Positions 34,550 through 44,126 of a DNA stretch of 64,000 bases are shown here, one piece after another. The notes beneath the pieces were generated by a model. That model was given only the letters and a program-made list of their open reading frames with translations. It was not told the DNA's origin and did not search any database. The translations under genes were made by a program, and so were the position numbers. The stretch is taken from assembly GCA_963836015.1 (NCBI GenBank), contig CAWIIF010000009.1:1-64000 (forward strand), read 5' to 3'. Each line of letters opens with the position of its first letter. Within the stretch, counting starts at the first letter, position 1. This DNA is from CAWCDJ01 sp963836015. Lineage in GTDB: Bacteria; Acidobacteriota; Terriglobia; Bryobacterales; Bryobacteraceae.

Positions 34550-35647
34550 CTCTGGAGCGCGTCGAGTGTAGCGCGCGCGGTGGCTTCCCACGAGAATTCG
34601 GCTGCTCGCCGTGGTCCGGCCTCGGCGAGACGGGCGCGAAGATCGGAATCGGAAGTCAGGCGCTCCATTGCGTTCACCATCGAGCCGAGGTCGCGCGGAT
34701 CGAACTGCAGGGCGGCGCTCCCGGCGATTCCGGAGAGCGGCTCGATCGCGGAGCACGCGGCTGGGACGCCGGCCGCCAACGCTTCGAGCACGGGCAGTCC
34801 GAAGCCTTCGAAGAGTGAAGGGTAAAGAAAGGCCCAGGCGCGCGTATAGTAGTCGTGGAGCTGTTCGCGCGGCACCCAGCCGGGAAACTCCACCGCATCC
34901 GCGCAGTCCGAGAGAATCGCGAAGCTGGTGCAGCGGCCCGGTGAAGAAGCCGTGGATGCCGCAGATCACCAGGCGGAACTCCGGCCTCGACTTGCGGAAC
35001 ACGGCGAAGGCCTTCAGCAGGCCGTCCAGGTTCTTGTGCGGATGCAGGGTGGAGACGGCCAGCAGAAACGGCTCGGGGCGGCGGCGTGCGGCGATGTCGA
35101 AGAAGACCGGGTCCACTCCCAGGCGCGCCACCCGCACCCGCGATTCCGGCAGGCGGTAGATTTGCCGGAGGTCGGCGGCCGTAGTCTCCGACACCGCCAG
35201 CAGCAGGCGCGAAACGTGCGCCGACCAGAAAAGAAAGAAATTCCAGAACGGCCGGTCGAACCAGCGGAAATACTCCGGGTGGCGTTTGTGCTGCAAATCG
35301 TGAAACACCGTGATCTGGGGGCACGGGCACAACAGCGGCGCCGTGAATCCGGGATTTAGCAGGACGTCTAGCTTCAGGCGGGCCGCAGCGAAGGGCAGGA
35401 TTGTCTGCTCCCACAGGAGGCGGGCCGGCCGCGATACCGCCCGCACATGCTGCGGAACCAGCGAAAAGTTGGGGGCGACGGGGATGAGGTCGAGGCCCGT
35501 CTCGCGATTGGTAAAGATGTAGTAGCGGTTGACCGGGTCGATCGAGCCGAGCCCGGTGAGCAGTCCGCGCAAGTAGATCTCGGTCCCGCCCACCCCTCCG
35601 GGAATCAGGTAGAGGGCATTGATCCCGATGCGCAGGGGCCGCTCCAT
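34528..35647 (-). pseudogene. GT4 glycosyltransferase with a one-base frameshift
   Basis: ATG 35647 opens a typical GT-B glycosyltransferase: IGINALYLIPGGVGGTEIYL, FHDLQHKRHPEYF, VSETTAADLRQIYRLPESRV, LLAVSTLHPHKNLDGLLKAF. The frame goes wrong after LHQLRDSLGL. The rest of the protein (VEFPGWVPREQLHDYYTRAW, LFEGFGLPVLEALAAGVP with the GT4 ExFG-type donor site) continues in another frame to the stop at 34528. Removing one base near 34901-34904 joins them as DSLGL-ADAVEFPGWV, so the lesion is a single insertion. Either a recent inactivation or a sequencing error. It is the last gene of the block 39479-34528. Confidence 0.8.
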
Positions 35648-35648
35648 G

Positions 35649-37382
35649 TCAGTGGGCGCCGCGGAGCAGGAGGGTCTCGACCGAGGCCAGTTCCTGGCGC
35701 GCGTCGGCCAGCGTCGGGTCGAGAGCGAGTGCGCGCTGGTAGTCGGCGGCGGCGGCGGGGAGCTCGTTGTTCTTGTAGTGGATCTTACCCCGGTAGTTGT
35801 AGATCATCGCGAAATTGGGGTCGATCTTCTGCGCCGTGTCGAGGGCGCCCATTGCGTCGGCCCATCGCGATTGCTCGGCATAGACTTTGGCGATCTGGGT
35901 ATAGACGTGCGCGGTGCGCTCCATCGAGGCGGCCTGCCGCAGCTTGGCGAGTGCTTCGTCGTGGCGGTTCAGGCCGTCGTAGGCCAGCCCCCAGTCGATC
36001 AGCAGATTGTAAGTGGGCGGCTGAAGTTGGGCGGTCTTCTCGAACTCGACGATGGCGCGGTCGAAGCGGTTCTGGTCGAAGTACGCAAAGCCGAGCTGGA
36101 AATGCACGCGGGCCTTGTCCGGCGATTTGGTGGCCGTGTCTTCCCAGAGAGTCACGGCGTCGCTCCAAACGGCGGCCCGGGCGTGCGCCACCGCCGCCGC
36201 CGCCAATACCACCACGGTGCAGGCGGCGGCCAGCGGCTTGCGTTCGACTTTCAGGCGGCCCAGCAAATCCACCACGATCAGCAGCAGGCCGGGCATCGCG
36301 AAATAGATGCGGCGCTCAGCGATCGGGTCGCGGATCGGCAGGATGGAGGAAGTGGGCGCCATCAGCACCAGGAACATGAAAAAACCGTACGACGCGAGCG
36401 GAAAGCGCCGGCGGTAGTGCCCGGCCGCCGCGCACAACGCGACCAGCGCGGCCAGTCCGAAAACGGCGCCGTGATCCAGCAGGGTTTTGGAAATGGGGAA
36501 GTCCCAATCCACGGTCAGGCGCGCCGGAAACAGGAAGAGTCCCAGGTAGACGAAAAGCGCGCGGCACTGCGTGAAGAAGTACTCGTACCAGGTGAGGTCC
36601 TTCATGCCGAATCCGGCGGTGGGGGCATACAGGATGAGGCGCCAGAAGAGCGCGACTCCGGCCGCGGCGCCCAGCGCCATCGGCACGTAGAGCCTCCAGT
36701 TGCCGCGGACGCCCTTCAGCGAGAAGCCGGGGTTCCACCAGTAATCGGTCAGCAGCAGGAGGGCGGGCAGTGCAATCGTGTGCTCCTTCGAGAGCAGTGC
36801 CAGCCCGAACAGCAGCAGCACGGCCGTCACGACGCTCCAGGCGGCGGCCGTTTCGCGACGGTAGAGGAAGACTGTGAAGGCCGCGAACACCAGCATCACG
36901 CTCAGCGCTTCGGAGCGGCCCGCCAGGTAGGCCACCGCTTCGGTCTGTATGGGGTGCAGCAGAAAGACCGCCGCGGCGAACCCAGCCAGCAGCGTGCGCC
37001 GCGACGGATCGGCGCCGCTCCATTCGAGCAGCCGGCGGACCATCAGAAACACCAGCCCGCTGGTAAGGCAGTGGATCAGGATATTGACGACGTGGTAGGA
37101 GTACGTGTCGTCTCCGGAGAGCCGCGAGTTGAGCCAGTAAGTGAACATCAGGACCGGACGGTTGCCCCGCAGCCAGTCGCCAAGAGGGGCGCCGAAGTGC
37201 GGAAGGGCAAACGGCAGGATGGTGTCGTCGAACAGGAAGGGCCCGTGCAGGGCGGGGGAATATACCCAGAACACAACGACGAGCGCGGCCACGGCCAGAG
37301 CCGCCGGCATCCACCAGTGAGTCGCGGCGGGCGCCGCCGCGAGCTTCGCCTTTTTGCCGCTCTCGGCCTTCTTACTTTTCAT
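35649..37382 (-). CDS. TMTC-like membrane protein with C-terminal TPR repeats
   Basis: A 577-residue protein from ATG 37382. About ten hydrophobic segments fill residues 25-400. The first loop has the acidic FLFDDTILPFALPHFG motif, and the segment HVVNILIHCLTSGLVFLMVR is typical of GT-C fold glycosyltransferases and of the TMTC group. Residues ~410-570 form tetratricopeptide repeats (ARVHFQLGFAYFDQNRFDRA, AMIYNYRGKIHYKNNELPAA). Such proteins may transfer lipid-linked sugars, but no activity is proved. The gene overlaps the DUF2304 gene by 11 bases and lies one base before the GT4 gene. Confidence 0.75.
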   Translation of the reverse strand: MKSKKAESGKKAKLAAAPAATHWWMPAALAVAALVVVFWVYSPALHGPFLFDDTILPFALPHFGAPLGDWLRGNRPVLMFTYWLNSRLSGDDTYSYHVVNILIHCLTSGLVFLMVRRLLEWSGADPSRRTLLAGFAAAVFLLHPIQTEAVAYLAGRSEALSVMLVFAAFTVFLYRRETAAAWSVVTAVLLLFGLALLSKEHTIALPALLLLTDYWWNPGFSLKGVRGNWRLYVPMALGAAAGVALFWRLILYAPTAGFGMKDLTWYEYFFTQCRALFVYLGLFLFPARLTVDWDFPISKTLLDHGAVFGLAALVALCAAAGHYRRRFPLASYGFFMFLVLMAPTSSILPIRDPIAERRIYFAMPGLLLIVVDLLGRLKVERKPLAAACTVVVLAAAAVAHARAAVWSDAVTLWEDTATKSPDKARVHFQLGFAYFDQNRFDRAIVEFEKTAQLQPPTYNLLIDWGLAYDGLNRHDEALAKLRQAASMERTAHVYTQIAKVYAEQSRWADAMGALDTAQKIDPNFAMIYNYRGKIHYKNNELPAAAADYQRALALDPTLADARQELASVETLLLRGAH

Positions 37383-37725
37383 GGCCGGCGAGGTTCCGCA
37401 AGTGATATTCGAGGATCGCGACACGCTGCGCCAGCGCGATGTTGTCGTCGCGCAGGTCGGAAATGATGAAAGAGAAGCGCAGGAACATGATCAGGAAGAT
37501 GCTGCCGGCAATCAAGAACAGGGTAAGGGGTGTATCGGGAATGCCGAACTTGCGCGTGACATAGTCCAAGACCGGCCGCGATCGCGAGAGCAGCAGCATG
37601 GCCACGGCGGCCAGCAGCCAGCTTACCGAATACTCCACGCGGATGTGCGCGCGGCGCACCGAGATCAGCACCAGCACGAGCAGCACGATGCTGAGGATGG
37701 TCGTGATGTGCAAGAGGCTCTGCAT
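37372..37725 (-). CDS. DUF2304 membrane protein
   Basis: A 117-residue protein with three membrane helices and a C-terminal coiled-coil-like stretch (ALAQRVAILEYHLRNL). It matches DUF2304 (HIRVEYSVSWLLAAVAMLLL), a family nearly always found beside a dolichol-phosphate-mannose-synthase-like GT2, as here: the GT2 gene ends 1 base upstream. A role as membrane partner of that transferase is likely from context. Confidence 0.8.
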   Translation of the reverse strand: MQSLLHITTILSIVLLVLVLISVRRAHIRVEYSVSWLLAAVAMLLLSRSRPVLDYVTRKFGIPDTPLTLFLIAGSIFLIMFLRFSFIISDLRDDNIALAQRVAILEYHLRNLAGHEK

Positions 37726-38472
37726 TTATCCTCCGGCGCCGGGCCCGCGGCGGGACCGGCGATCGATTTTCAGAACATTGACAAACACCCCGAGCAGCAC
37801 GTGGGCAATGTAGTAGAGCGCCTTGACGGTAGTGATGGACGAACGCCCCGTGGTGCGCGGCCGCATTTTGCAGGGCACCTCCTCAAACCGGAAGCGCTTG
37901 CGCTGCAGCACCACCAGGGCCTCGATCTCGGGATACTCGAGGGGAAAGCTGCGGCTGAACAAGGCGAGCGCGCGACGATTCAGGCCGACGAATCCGGACG
38001 TCGGATCGTTCACCCGCCGGCCCAGGATCGGGCGCAGCATCATGCGGAAAAAGCGAATGCCGAGCGACCTCGCGAGGCTGTTGTCGAACCCGTTGCCGCC
38101 CGCAAAGCGCGACCCGATCACCATCTCGCAGCCCGATTCCTTGAGCCGCTCGAAGATGCGTGGAATGTCGCCCGGGTCATGCTGCCCGTCCCCATCCACG
38201 CGGATCACGTAGCGGAACCCCAGCTCGTGCGCCAGCTTGTAGCCGGCCTGCACGCATCCTCCCAGACCCAGATGGTGGGGCATCGGCAGGATGTCGGCGC
38301 CGGCCGCACGCGCCGCCGCGATGGTGCCGTCGGCCGAACAGTCATCGATCACCAGCACGGGCGCACCGGGGACGTGGCGGTGAATGGAGCGCACCACCTC
38401 CGCGATGGCGCCCTCCTCATTGAGCGCCGGCACAATCACCAGCAGGGAGTCGGGTCCGGTAGGTCGAATCAA
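37726..38472 (-). CDS. GT2 glycosyltransferase, polyprenyl-phosphate sugar transferase type
   Basis: A 248-residue GT-A enzyme of the DPM1-like branch. It begins LLVIVPALNEEGAIAEVVRS, has LVIDDCSADGT and the metal-binding VIRVDGDGQHDPGDIPRI, then MVIGSRFAGGNGFDNSLARS. There is no C-terminal membrane pair. It would load a sugar on a polyprenyl phosphate carrier at the cytoplasmic face. Its start overlaps the previous GT2 gene by 4 bases. Confidence 0.85.
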   Translation of the reverse strand: MIRPTGPDSLLVIVPALNEEGAIAEVVRSIHRHVPGAPVLVIDDCSADGTIAAARAAGADILPMPHHLGLGGCVQAGYKLAHELGFRYVIRVDGDGQHDPGDIPRIFERLKESGCEMVIGSRFAGGNGFDNSLARSLGIRFFRMMLRPILGRRVNDPTSGFVGLNRRALALFSRSFPLEYPEIEALVVLQRKRFRFEEVPCKMRPRTTGRSSITTVKALYYIAHVLLGVFVNVLKIDRRSRRGPGAGG

Positions 38473-39479
38473 TGGGCGGCCAACCTCCTTGCGCTAATGG
38501 CATGGCCGCGGAGCAGGTGGCGGAACACGCCGGGCGTGATCCTGGCGCCCGCGCGGATGGCGCGCCGCTGGCGCCAGAGCCGCGGCAGGCTCGCCAGCAG
38601 CGCCGCGTGCGCTTTCAGCACGTACCATAGCATCTTGGGCCCGGCATTGCCTTCGGCGCGGAAGCGCGCCGCGCTCCCGCGTCCCTGGAGCAGGTAGCGC
38701 AAGTGCCAGCCATAGCGCGCCGCCGCCGCCAGAGCCGCCGCCGGCAGCATCCCGGCGGGAAAGTTCTTCACCAGCACGAATAGCCGGTTGCGCTCCACGT
38801 AGTAAGCTTTGAGGCCGGATGCCGGCCCGGCGGAATGCGAATAATGGTGCTCCACCAGCGCCTCCGGCACGTACAGGCATTTCCACCCGCCCCAGCGCGC
38901 GCGCAGCCCGAGATCGGTATCTTCGCAGTAGAGGAAGAAGTCGTCGTCGAAGCTGCCGATCTGCTCCAGCATGGTACGACGGTAGAGCGCCGCCGAGCCG
39001 CTGGGGAACAGCACCTCTTCCGGCACCGGAAAATCCTCGGGCGGCCGCCCATGGCCGCGCTGTTTGCTGCTGCCATCCCGCGCGATCAGCATGCCTGCCG
39101 AATCGAGCCGCTTCTCCCCGAAGAACCGCACCTGGGATGCGCCCATGCCGGCATCCGGCCGCCCTTCGAGGGCGCACACCAGCATTTCGAGCCAGCGCGG
39201 ATGCGCGATGGCGTCGTCATTCAGCGTGGCCAGGTAGGGAGCCTCGGAAGCCTGGAACCCCTGGTTGACGGCGGCGCCGAATCCGGCGTTGCGGGCATTT
39301 TCGATGATGCGTGCGCCTGCCGCCGCCCCACTCCGCCGCGCCAGGCCTTGGCCGCTATTATCCACGACGATGACTTCAAAATCGCGTCGCGTCTGCCGCC
39401 CGAGGGATTCCACGCACTCCCGAAGTCTCGAATCCGCAGCCAGGGTGGGGATCACCACCGTTACGAGGAAATCAGGCAA
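38469..39479 (-). CDS. GT2 family glycosyltransferase (rhamnosyltransferase-like)
   Basis: A 336-residue GT-A enzyme: TVVIPTLAADSRLRECVESL, VIVVDNSGQG, ARNAGFGAAVNQGFQASEAP, YLATLNDDAIAHPRWLE (metal site) and the acceptor/ED motif FFLYCEDTDLGLRARWGGWK. The C-terminal part (ERNRLFVLVKNFP onward) holds amphipathic helices that bind the membrane. This is the family of cell-surface rhamnosyl- and related transferases. It is the first gene of the block ending at 34528. Confidence 0.85.
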   Translation of the reverse strand: MPDFLVTVVIPTLAADSRLRECVESLGRQTRRDFEVIVVDNSGQGLARRSGAAAGARIIENARNAGFGAAVNQGFQASEAPYLATLNDDAIAHPRWLEMLVCALEGRPDAGMGASQVRFFGEKRLDSAGMLIARDGSSKQRGHGRPPEDFPVPEEVLFPSGSAALYRRTMLEQIGSFDDDFFLYCEDTDLGLRARWGGWKCLYVPEALVEHHYSHSAGPASGLKAYYVERNRLFVLVKNFPAGMLPAAALAAAARYGWHLRYLLQGRGSAARFRAEGNAGPKMLWYVLKAHAALLASLPRLWRQRRAIRAGARITPGVFRHLLRGHAISARRLAAH

Positions 39480-39505
39480 ACCTTGATTCTACCCTGCCCG
39501 CTGCC

Positions 39506-41917
39506 TCACTCGTTTCGCAGCGCTACCAGAGGATCGACCCGCATCGCCCGCAGCGCCGGAATCGTGCACGCCAGCAGGCCGGTGGCCAGCAGGACGGACG
39601 CGACCGCGGCATAGGTCGCCGGATCGGTCGGCTTCACTTCGAAGAGCTGAGCCGCCAGCAGGCGTCCGGCGGCCAAGGCCGCCACGACACCCAATGCCAG
39701 GCCCGCGGCCATCAGAACGCCGGCGTAGCCGAAGACGATTCGCAGCACGTCGCTGCGGCGCGCGCCGAGCGCCATCCGGATGCCGATCTCCTGCGTCGCC
39801 TGCGTCACCGAGTAGGAGATCACGCCATAAATCCCGACCATCGCCAGCACCAGCGCGAGGCTCGCGAAAATCGCCATTAGCAGCATGGCGAAGCGGCGCT
39901 GCGAAAGCGAGGTCGCGACCAGCGAATCCACCGTCCCGACCGCGTCCAGCGGTAGCTCCGCATCCTGTTCGCGGATCACCGCGCGGACAGCGGGGATCAG
40001 CGAGGCCGGGTCGCCCGCCGTGCGGACCCCGAAATACATGGCGCCGAACGGCACCTGTGCGGCCGGCTCGTAAACCGCGGGCCTGCCCTTCTCATCCAAT
40101 TGCTGGTCGCGCACGTCTCCCACGATTCCGACAATCTCAGCCGGCTTCGATCCATTCCCCATGCGGATCCGCTGCCCCAACGGATTTTCTCCGGCATAGA
40201 ACTGCCGCGCCATGCTTTCGCTGATTATGGCCACGGGCGGGGAAGAGGCGTCGTCGTGCTCCGAAAAATCGCGGCCCGATTTGATGGGAATGCGCAGCGA
40301 CGCAAAGTACCCGGGAGTCGCCGAGTAATAGGCCGCGCTCGGCTCGTTGCCCACCGGCACCGGAGGCTTGCCGATCTGCTCGAATGACAGGATATAGTCG
40401 TCGCCCGCCAGCGGGAAGATCTGCGCGGCTCCGGCGGCCTCGACCCCCGGCAGCGCCCGGATCCGTTCCAGCGCGCGCCGGTAGAACGCCGCCTGCGGTT
40501 CGTCTCCCTTATACTTCGCGGCCGGAAGGTTGGTGCGGAACGTCAGCATCCCGTGGGGATCGAACCCCGGCTCGATCGATTGCAGCCGGTAGAAGCTGCG
40601 CATCAGCAGGCCCGCTCCCGAAAGCAGAACCAGAGCCAGGGCAACTTCGCCCATCACCAGCACGCTGCGCAGCCGGTTGCGCCGGAAGCCGATGGCGTTG
40701 CCGCGGGCGCCCTCGCGCAGCGCCGCCATCAGGTCGGTTTTCGCCATGTGGATGGCCGGCGCCAGCCCGAACAGGATGCCGGTCAGCACCGCGACCCCCG
40801 CGGTGAACGCCAGCGCCCGGCCGTTCAGAGCGATCTCCGTGGCGCGAGGCAGAATATTGGGGCTCAAGTTAACCAGTAGCCGCGTCCCGATCCATGCCAG
40901 CGCCAGCCCGGCCCCCGCGCCGATGGCCGACAGCAGCACGCTCTCGGTGAGGAACTGGCGGATCAGCCGCCCACGCCCGGCGCCCATCGAGCTGCGGATG
41001 CCGATCTCCCGGCGGCGCGCCGCGGATCGTGAGAGCAGCAGGTTCGCCAGGTTTACGCAGGCAATCAGCAGCACGAACCCGACCGCTGCCGTGAGCGTCA
41101 GCATGGCCGGCCGAATCCGCCCGACCACCGCCTCCTGCAAACTCTGCAAGGTCGTGTCCCACCCCGAGTTGGACTCGGGAAATTGCTTCTCCGCCCTCGC
41201 GGCAATCGTGTTGAGATCGGCCTGCGCGGCCGCCATCGACGACCCGGCCTTCAGCCGCCCGATGCCGCCCAGGTAATGGCCTCCGCGCTGCTGCCAGTTC
41301 TGGAGATTCATCGCCAGCGGCGTCCAGATCTCCACGCGGGCGGGGAATTGGAAATCGGCGGGCATCACCCCGACCACGGTGTACAGCTCATCATTCAGTT
41401 TCAGCGTCTGGCCGAGCACGTTCGCGGTGCCGGCGAAGCGCCGCTGCCAGAGCCCGTAGCTCAGGATGGCCACATGGTGCGACCCAAGCTGCGCCTCCTG
41501 CGCGGTGAAGGTGCGGCCGAGGAACGGCGTGCGGCCGAGCACGCTGAAGAACTCATTGGTGACGCGCGCCCCGCGCAGACGCTCGGGCTCGGCGCCGCCC
41601 GACATGTTGAGCCCGGTGCCGCCGAAAGCCGCCATCCCGGAGAAGGTGTGGTTGTGATCGCGATAGTCCAGGTAATTGCCTGGCGAGAGCGAAAACTGAG
41701 GGAACCCGGCCTTGAGATTGCGTTCCCGCACTACGATCAACTGCTCCGGGTTGCGGAACCGCAGCGGCTCGAGCAGCACCGAGTTGACGACCGTGAAGAC
41801 CGCGCTGTTCGCCCCGATCCCCAGGGCCAGCGCCAGCACCGAGACGGCCGTGAACCCGCGGTTGCGCGCCATCGTCCGGAGCGCGTACCGCAAATCGTGG
41901 AGCAGGGAGGTAAACAT
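39506..41917 (-). CDS. MacB-like ABC permease of the acidobacterial orphan (ADOP) class
   Basis: An 803-residue protein with two copies of the MacB-periplasmic plus FtsX permease unit. It opens LLHDLRYALRTMARNRGFTA then LALALGIGANSAVFTVVNSV, typical of ADOP proteins; a first FtsX helix set lies near residues 270-420 and a second near 680-790 (QEIGIRMALGARRSDVLRIV). It ends RAMRVDPLVALRNE, the standard family end. No ATPase gene is adjacent, which is usual for this class. The substrate is unknown; relatives are annotated in drug or peptide efflux. I chose ATG 41917 over TTG 41935. Confidence 0.9.
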   Translation of the reverse strand: MFTSLLHDLRYALRTMARNRGFTAVSVLALALGIGANSAVFTVVNSVLLEPLRFRNPEQLIVVRERNLKAGFPQFSLSPGNYLDYRDHNHTFSGMAAFGGTGLNMSGGAEPERLRGARVTNEFFSVLGRTPFLGRTFTAQEAQLGSHHVAILSYGLWQRRFAGTANVLGQTLKLNDELYTVVGVMPADFQFPARVEIWTPLAMNLQNWQQRGGHYLGGIGRLKAGSSMAAAQADLNTIAARAEKQFPESNSGWDTTLQSLQEAVVGRIRPAMLTLTAAVGFVLLIACVNLANLLLSRSAARRREIGIRSSMGAGRGRLIRQFLTESVLLSAIGAGAGLALAWIGTRLLVNLSPNILPRATEIALNGRALAFTAGVAVLTGILFGLAPAIHMAKTDLMAALREGARGNAIGFRRNRLRSVLVMGEVALALVLLSGAGLLMRSFYRLQSIEPGFDPHGMLTFRTNLPAAKYKGDEPQAAFYRRALERIRALPGVEAAGAAQIFPLAGDDYILSFEQIGKPPVPVGNEPSAAYYSATPGYFASLRIPIKSGRDFSEHDDASSPPVAIISESMARQFYAGENPLGQRIRMGNGSKPAEIVGIVGDVRDQQLDEKGRPAVYEPAAQVPFGAMYFGVRTAGDPASLIPAVRAVIREQDAELPLDAVGTVDSLVATSLSQRRFAMLLMAIFASLALVLAMVGIYGVISYSVTQATQEIGIRMALGARRSDVLRIVFGYAGVLMAAGLALGVVAALAAGRLLAAQLFEVKPTDPATYAAVASVLLATGLLACTIPALRAMRVDPLVALRNE

Positions 41918-41950
41918 GACGGTCTTTAGACGCAATTGCGCGCCGGAACG

Positions 41951-43081
41951 TTAGGGATTTGTATTTTCATACCATTTCAGGTTCGCGGTGGCCGACCCGA
42001 TGCACGCGATATCCGGGCGGCCGTCGCCATTCAAGTCGACCGCGGTACAGGCGGCTGCGCCCATCCCGCCCTCGTCCAGCGTTTCGCGGTTCCAGCGTTT
42101 CCCGTCGAACGAGTACACGTAGACGCTGCGGCCCTGCCCTCGGTATCCGGCAACCACCTCGTCGCGGCCGTCGCCGTTGAGGTCGGCCGTCAGGATCGTA
42201 TGGCCGTCCACCAGCGAGCTGTCGATCACCTCCCGCCGCCACGCGCCGCCCTTCTTGCGGTAAATCGAAACCTCGTTGCCGTGCCAGGGCTCGATCGCCG
42301 CCAGGAACCGCTCTTTTCCAAGGCGCCCCACCGCGATATCGCTCGACCCCGATTTCGGCCAGGGCGCCGGATCGCCCGCCGCCAGAAGGGTGCGGACCCA
42401 CCGGCCGTCTTTGCCCGAGTTAAACAGGTGAATGCCTTCGAAGCCGGCCGTGAGGATATCGTCGCGGCCGTCGCCATCCCAATCGAGGATGAAGATGCCG
42501 TGCACCAACCCCTGATTTTCGGTGCTGATAACTTGCCGCTTCCATTCCCCGGGCCGGTAGAATACCAGCGGTGGGCGGCCGCGATAGTCGGGCGCTTCGG
42601 CTTCCGCGCCGGTCAGCGCCGCGTTGACGACGACGGGCTTCCCGCTGCCGTCGATTTTCGCGAGGCGCAGGCGGTGCGAGGTGGGCAGGCGGTCGATTTC
42701 CGTCACGCTCCACGGCTCGCGCGGGTCGGCGCCGGGGCGCAGCACGGAGACGATCCCGTCGCTCTTTTTTGCCTGGTTCTCGAACCCGCTCGCGACCACA
42801 ATCTCGGTGCGGCCCTCCGCCTCCACCACCACGCAGTTGATCATCCTCGAAAGCCCCGCGGCGAGCACGTGCCGCTCCCATCCGGGATTCTCGTACCAGA
42901 CCAGCTCCGGCATGCCGCTGGCAAGCGCGATCAGGTCGGGTTTGCCGTCATGATTGAGGTCCGCGGCCACCACCTGGTACCCGCCGCGCAGGCCGGTGGC
43001 GACCGTGTGGGCCGTGAAACGGGCAGGCGGCGCGGCGGCCGCCAGGGGCAGCACGGCGAGCAGCGCGAAGAATCGATGCAC
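41951..43081 (-). CDS. Secreted FG-GAP/VCBS repeat protein
   Basis: A 376-residue protein with a signal peptide (MHRFFALLAVLPLAAAAPPA). It contains repeated calcium-binding-type loops of FG-GAP blades: ADLNHDGKPDLIAL, LDWDGDGRDDILTAG, ADLNGDGRDEVVAGY, VDLNGDGRPDIACIG. It should be a periplasmic or extracellular beta-propeller. The function is unknown. It shares a ~40-base region with the divergent radical SAM gene start. Confidence 0.85.
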   Translation of the reverse strand: MHRFFALLAVLPLAAAAPPARFTAHTVATGLRGGYQVVAADLNHDGKPDLIALASGMPELVWYENPGWERHVLAAGLSRMINCVVVEAEGRTEIVVASGFENQAKKSDGIVSVLRPGADPREPWSVTEIDRLPTSHRLRLAKIDGSGKPVVVNAALTGAEAEAPDYRGRPPLVFYRPGEWKRQVISTENQGLVHGIFILDWDGDGRDDILTAGFEGIHLFNSGKDGRWVRTLLAAGDPAPWPKSGSSDIAVGRLGKERFLAAIEPWHGNEVSIYRKKGGAWRREVIDSSLVDGHTILTADLNGDGRDEVVAGYRGQGRSVYVYSFDGKRWNRETLDEGGMGAAACTAVDLNGDGRPDIACIGSATANLKWYENTNP

Positions 43082-43118
43082 GCTTCGAGAATACCGCGCC
43101 GCATGTTACCATCGCGAC

Positions 43119-44126
43119 TTGCGGAAGGTTCCCCTGGGGCAATCCCTCCGGATTATTGGGCGAGGGTCGTCGAACTGGCTCGCTCAACGCCCCATCGTAG
43201 TTTCATTCGAAGTCACGGACGCGTGCACCTGCTACTGCAGACACTGCGACCACGGCGGCCCGCGCGACGAGTCGGGCAACCTGCGGCCCGCGGATTACAG
43301 CCGGTACATGGACGCTCTCCAGCCGTGCGTGGTTCAGATTTCGGGCGGCGAGCCGCTCATGCGCGACGACGTGGTGGAGGTCGTGCGCGCGATCAAGGGC
43401 GGCTCCCGCCCTCCATACACCATCCTGGTTTCCAACTGGTCGCTCATGACCGAAGCGAAGTATCTTGCGCTGCGCGCCGCCGGTGTAGACCAGTTCTCCG
43501 TCAGCCTCGATTTTCCGGACGACCGGCACGACGACTTTCGCGTCTATCCGGGGCTCTACCGGCACCTCGAAGACCTGGTCCCGCGGCTGACCCGTCTGGG
43601 GCACGACGATATCGTGCTGAACAGTTGCATCACCAGTGAAAACGTCGCCGAGATCAACGCCATTGCCGATAGGGCGCGCGAGTGGGGCGCCAATCTCTGC
43701 TACAGCGCTTATTCCGCGCGGCGCACCGGCTGCCGCGACTATTTTCTGAGCACACCAGAGCAGCTCGCGGAGCTCAACCGCCAGCTGGATCGCGTGGAGG
43801 CGCGCCGCGACTCGACCAACTGGATCGTCAACGCGCCTACGACGCTGGCCGCCACACAGCGCTACTTTGAAAACGGCGGCACTCCCGGCTGCAAGGCAGG
43901 CCTCCGCTTCCTGGTGGTCACGGCGGAGGGCCTGCTGCAGCCCTGCTCGATGCAGTTCCAGCGCTACCCGCTCGAGCAGCGCGGCCGCATGGTAGAGGAA
44001 TTTACGCGCACCAACCAGTGCGACGAGTGTTACGTCTCGATCCGCTCGTATCTGGATAAGAGCTTTCCGCAATTGCTGTGGGAGAACGTGAGCGGATTCT
44101 TCTCTATTGCCCCAGCCGGAAAGTGA
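43119..44126 (+). CDS. Radical SAM protein with SPASM-like C-terminal cysteines
   Basis: About 335 residues. The S-adenosylmethionine-binding cluster motif is CTCYCRHC (CxxxCxxC), with VSFEVTDA before it and the GGEP motif in VVQISGGEPLMRDDVVEVVR. Near the end, GCKAGLRFLVVTAEGLLQPC and NQCDECYVS give five cysteines spaced like a short SPASM/twitch domain that would bind one auxiliary cluster. Relatives modify peptides or act in cofactor and sugar chemistry. The start is uncertain: TTG 43119 gives LRKVPLGQSLRIIG, and the frame extends upstream without a good start. No candidate precursor peptide is visible next to it. The 3' end overlaps the convergent TonB-like gene by 23 bases. Confidence 0.75.
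   Translation: MRKVPLGQSLRIIGRGSSNWLAQRPIVVSFEVTDACTCYCRHCDHGGPRDESGNLRPADYSRYMDALQPCVVQISGGEPLMRDDVVEVVRAIKGGSRPPYTILVSNWSLMTEAKYLALRAAGVDQFSVSLDFPDDRHDDFRVYPGLYRHLEDLVPRLTRLGHDDIVLNSCITSENVAEINAIADRAREWGANLCYSAYSARRTGCRDYFLSTPEQLAELNRQLDRVEARRDSTNWIVNAPTTLAATQRYFENGGTPGCKAGLRFLVVTAEGLLQPCSMQFQRYPLEQRGRMVEEFTRTNQCDECYVSIRSYLDKSFPQLLWENVSGFFSIAPAGK

Noticed and set aside
35619..37466. Long plus-strand open frame (615 codons) opposite the TMTC/TPR gene
   Set aside because: Antisense shadow with no recognisable domain.
39506..41917. MacAB-type efflux pump
   Set aside because: The permease is doubled and no ATPase or membrane-fusion gene is adjacent; it fits the acidobacterial orphan permease class better.
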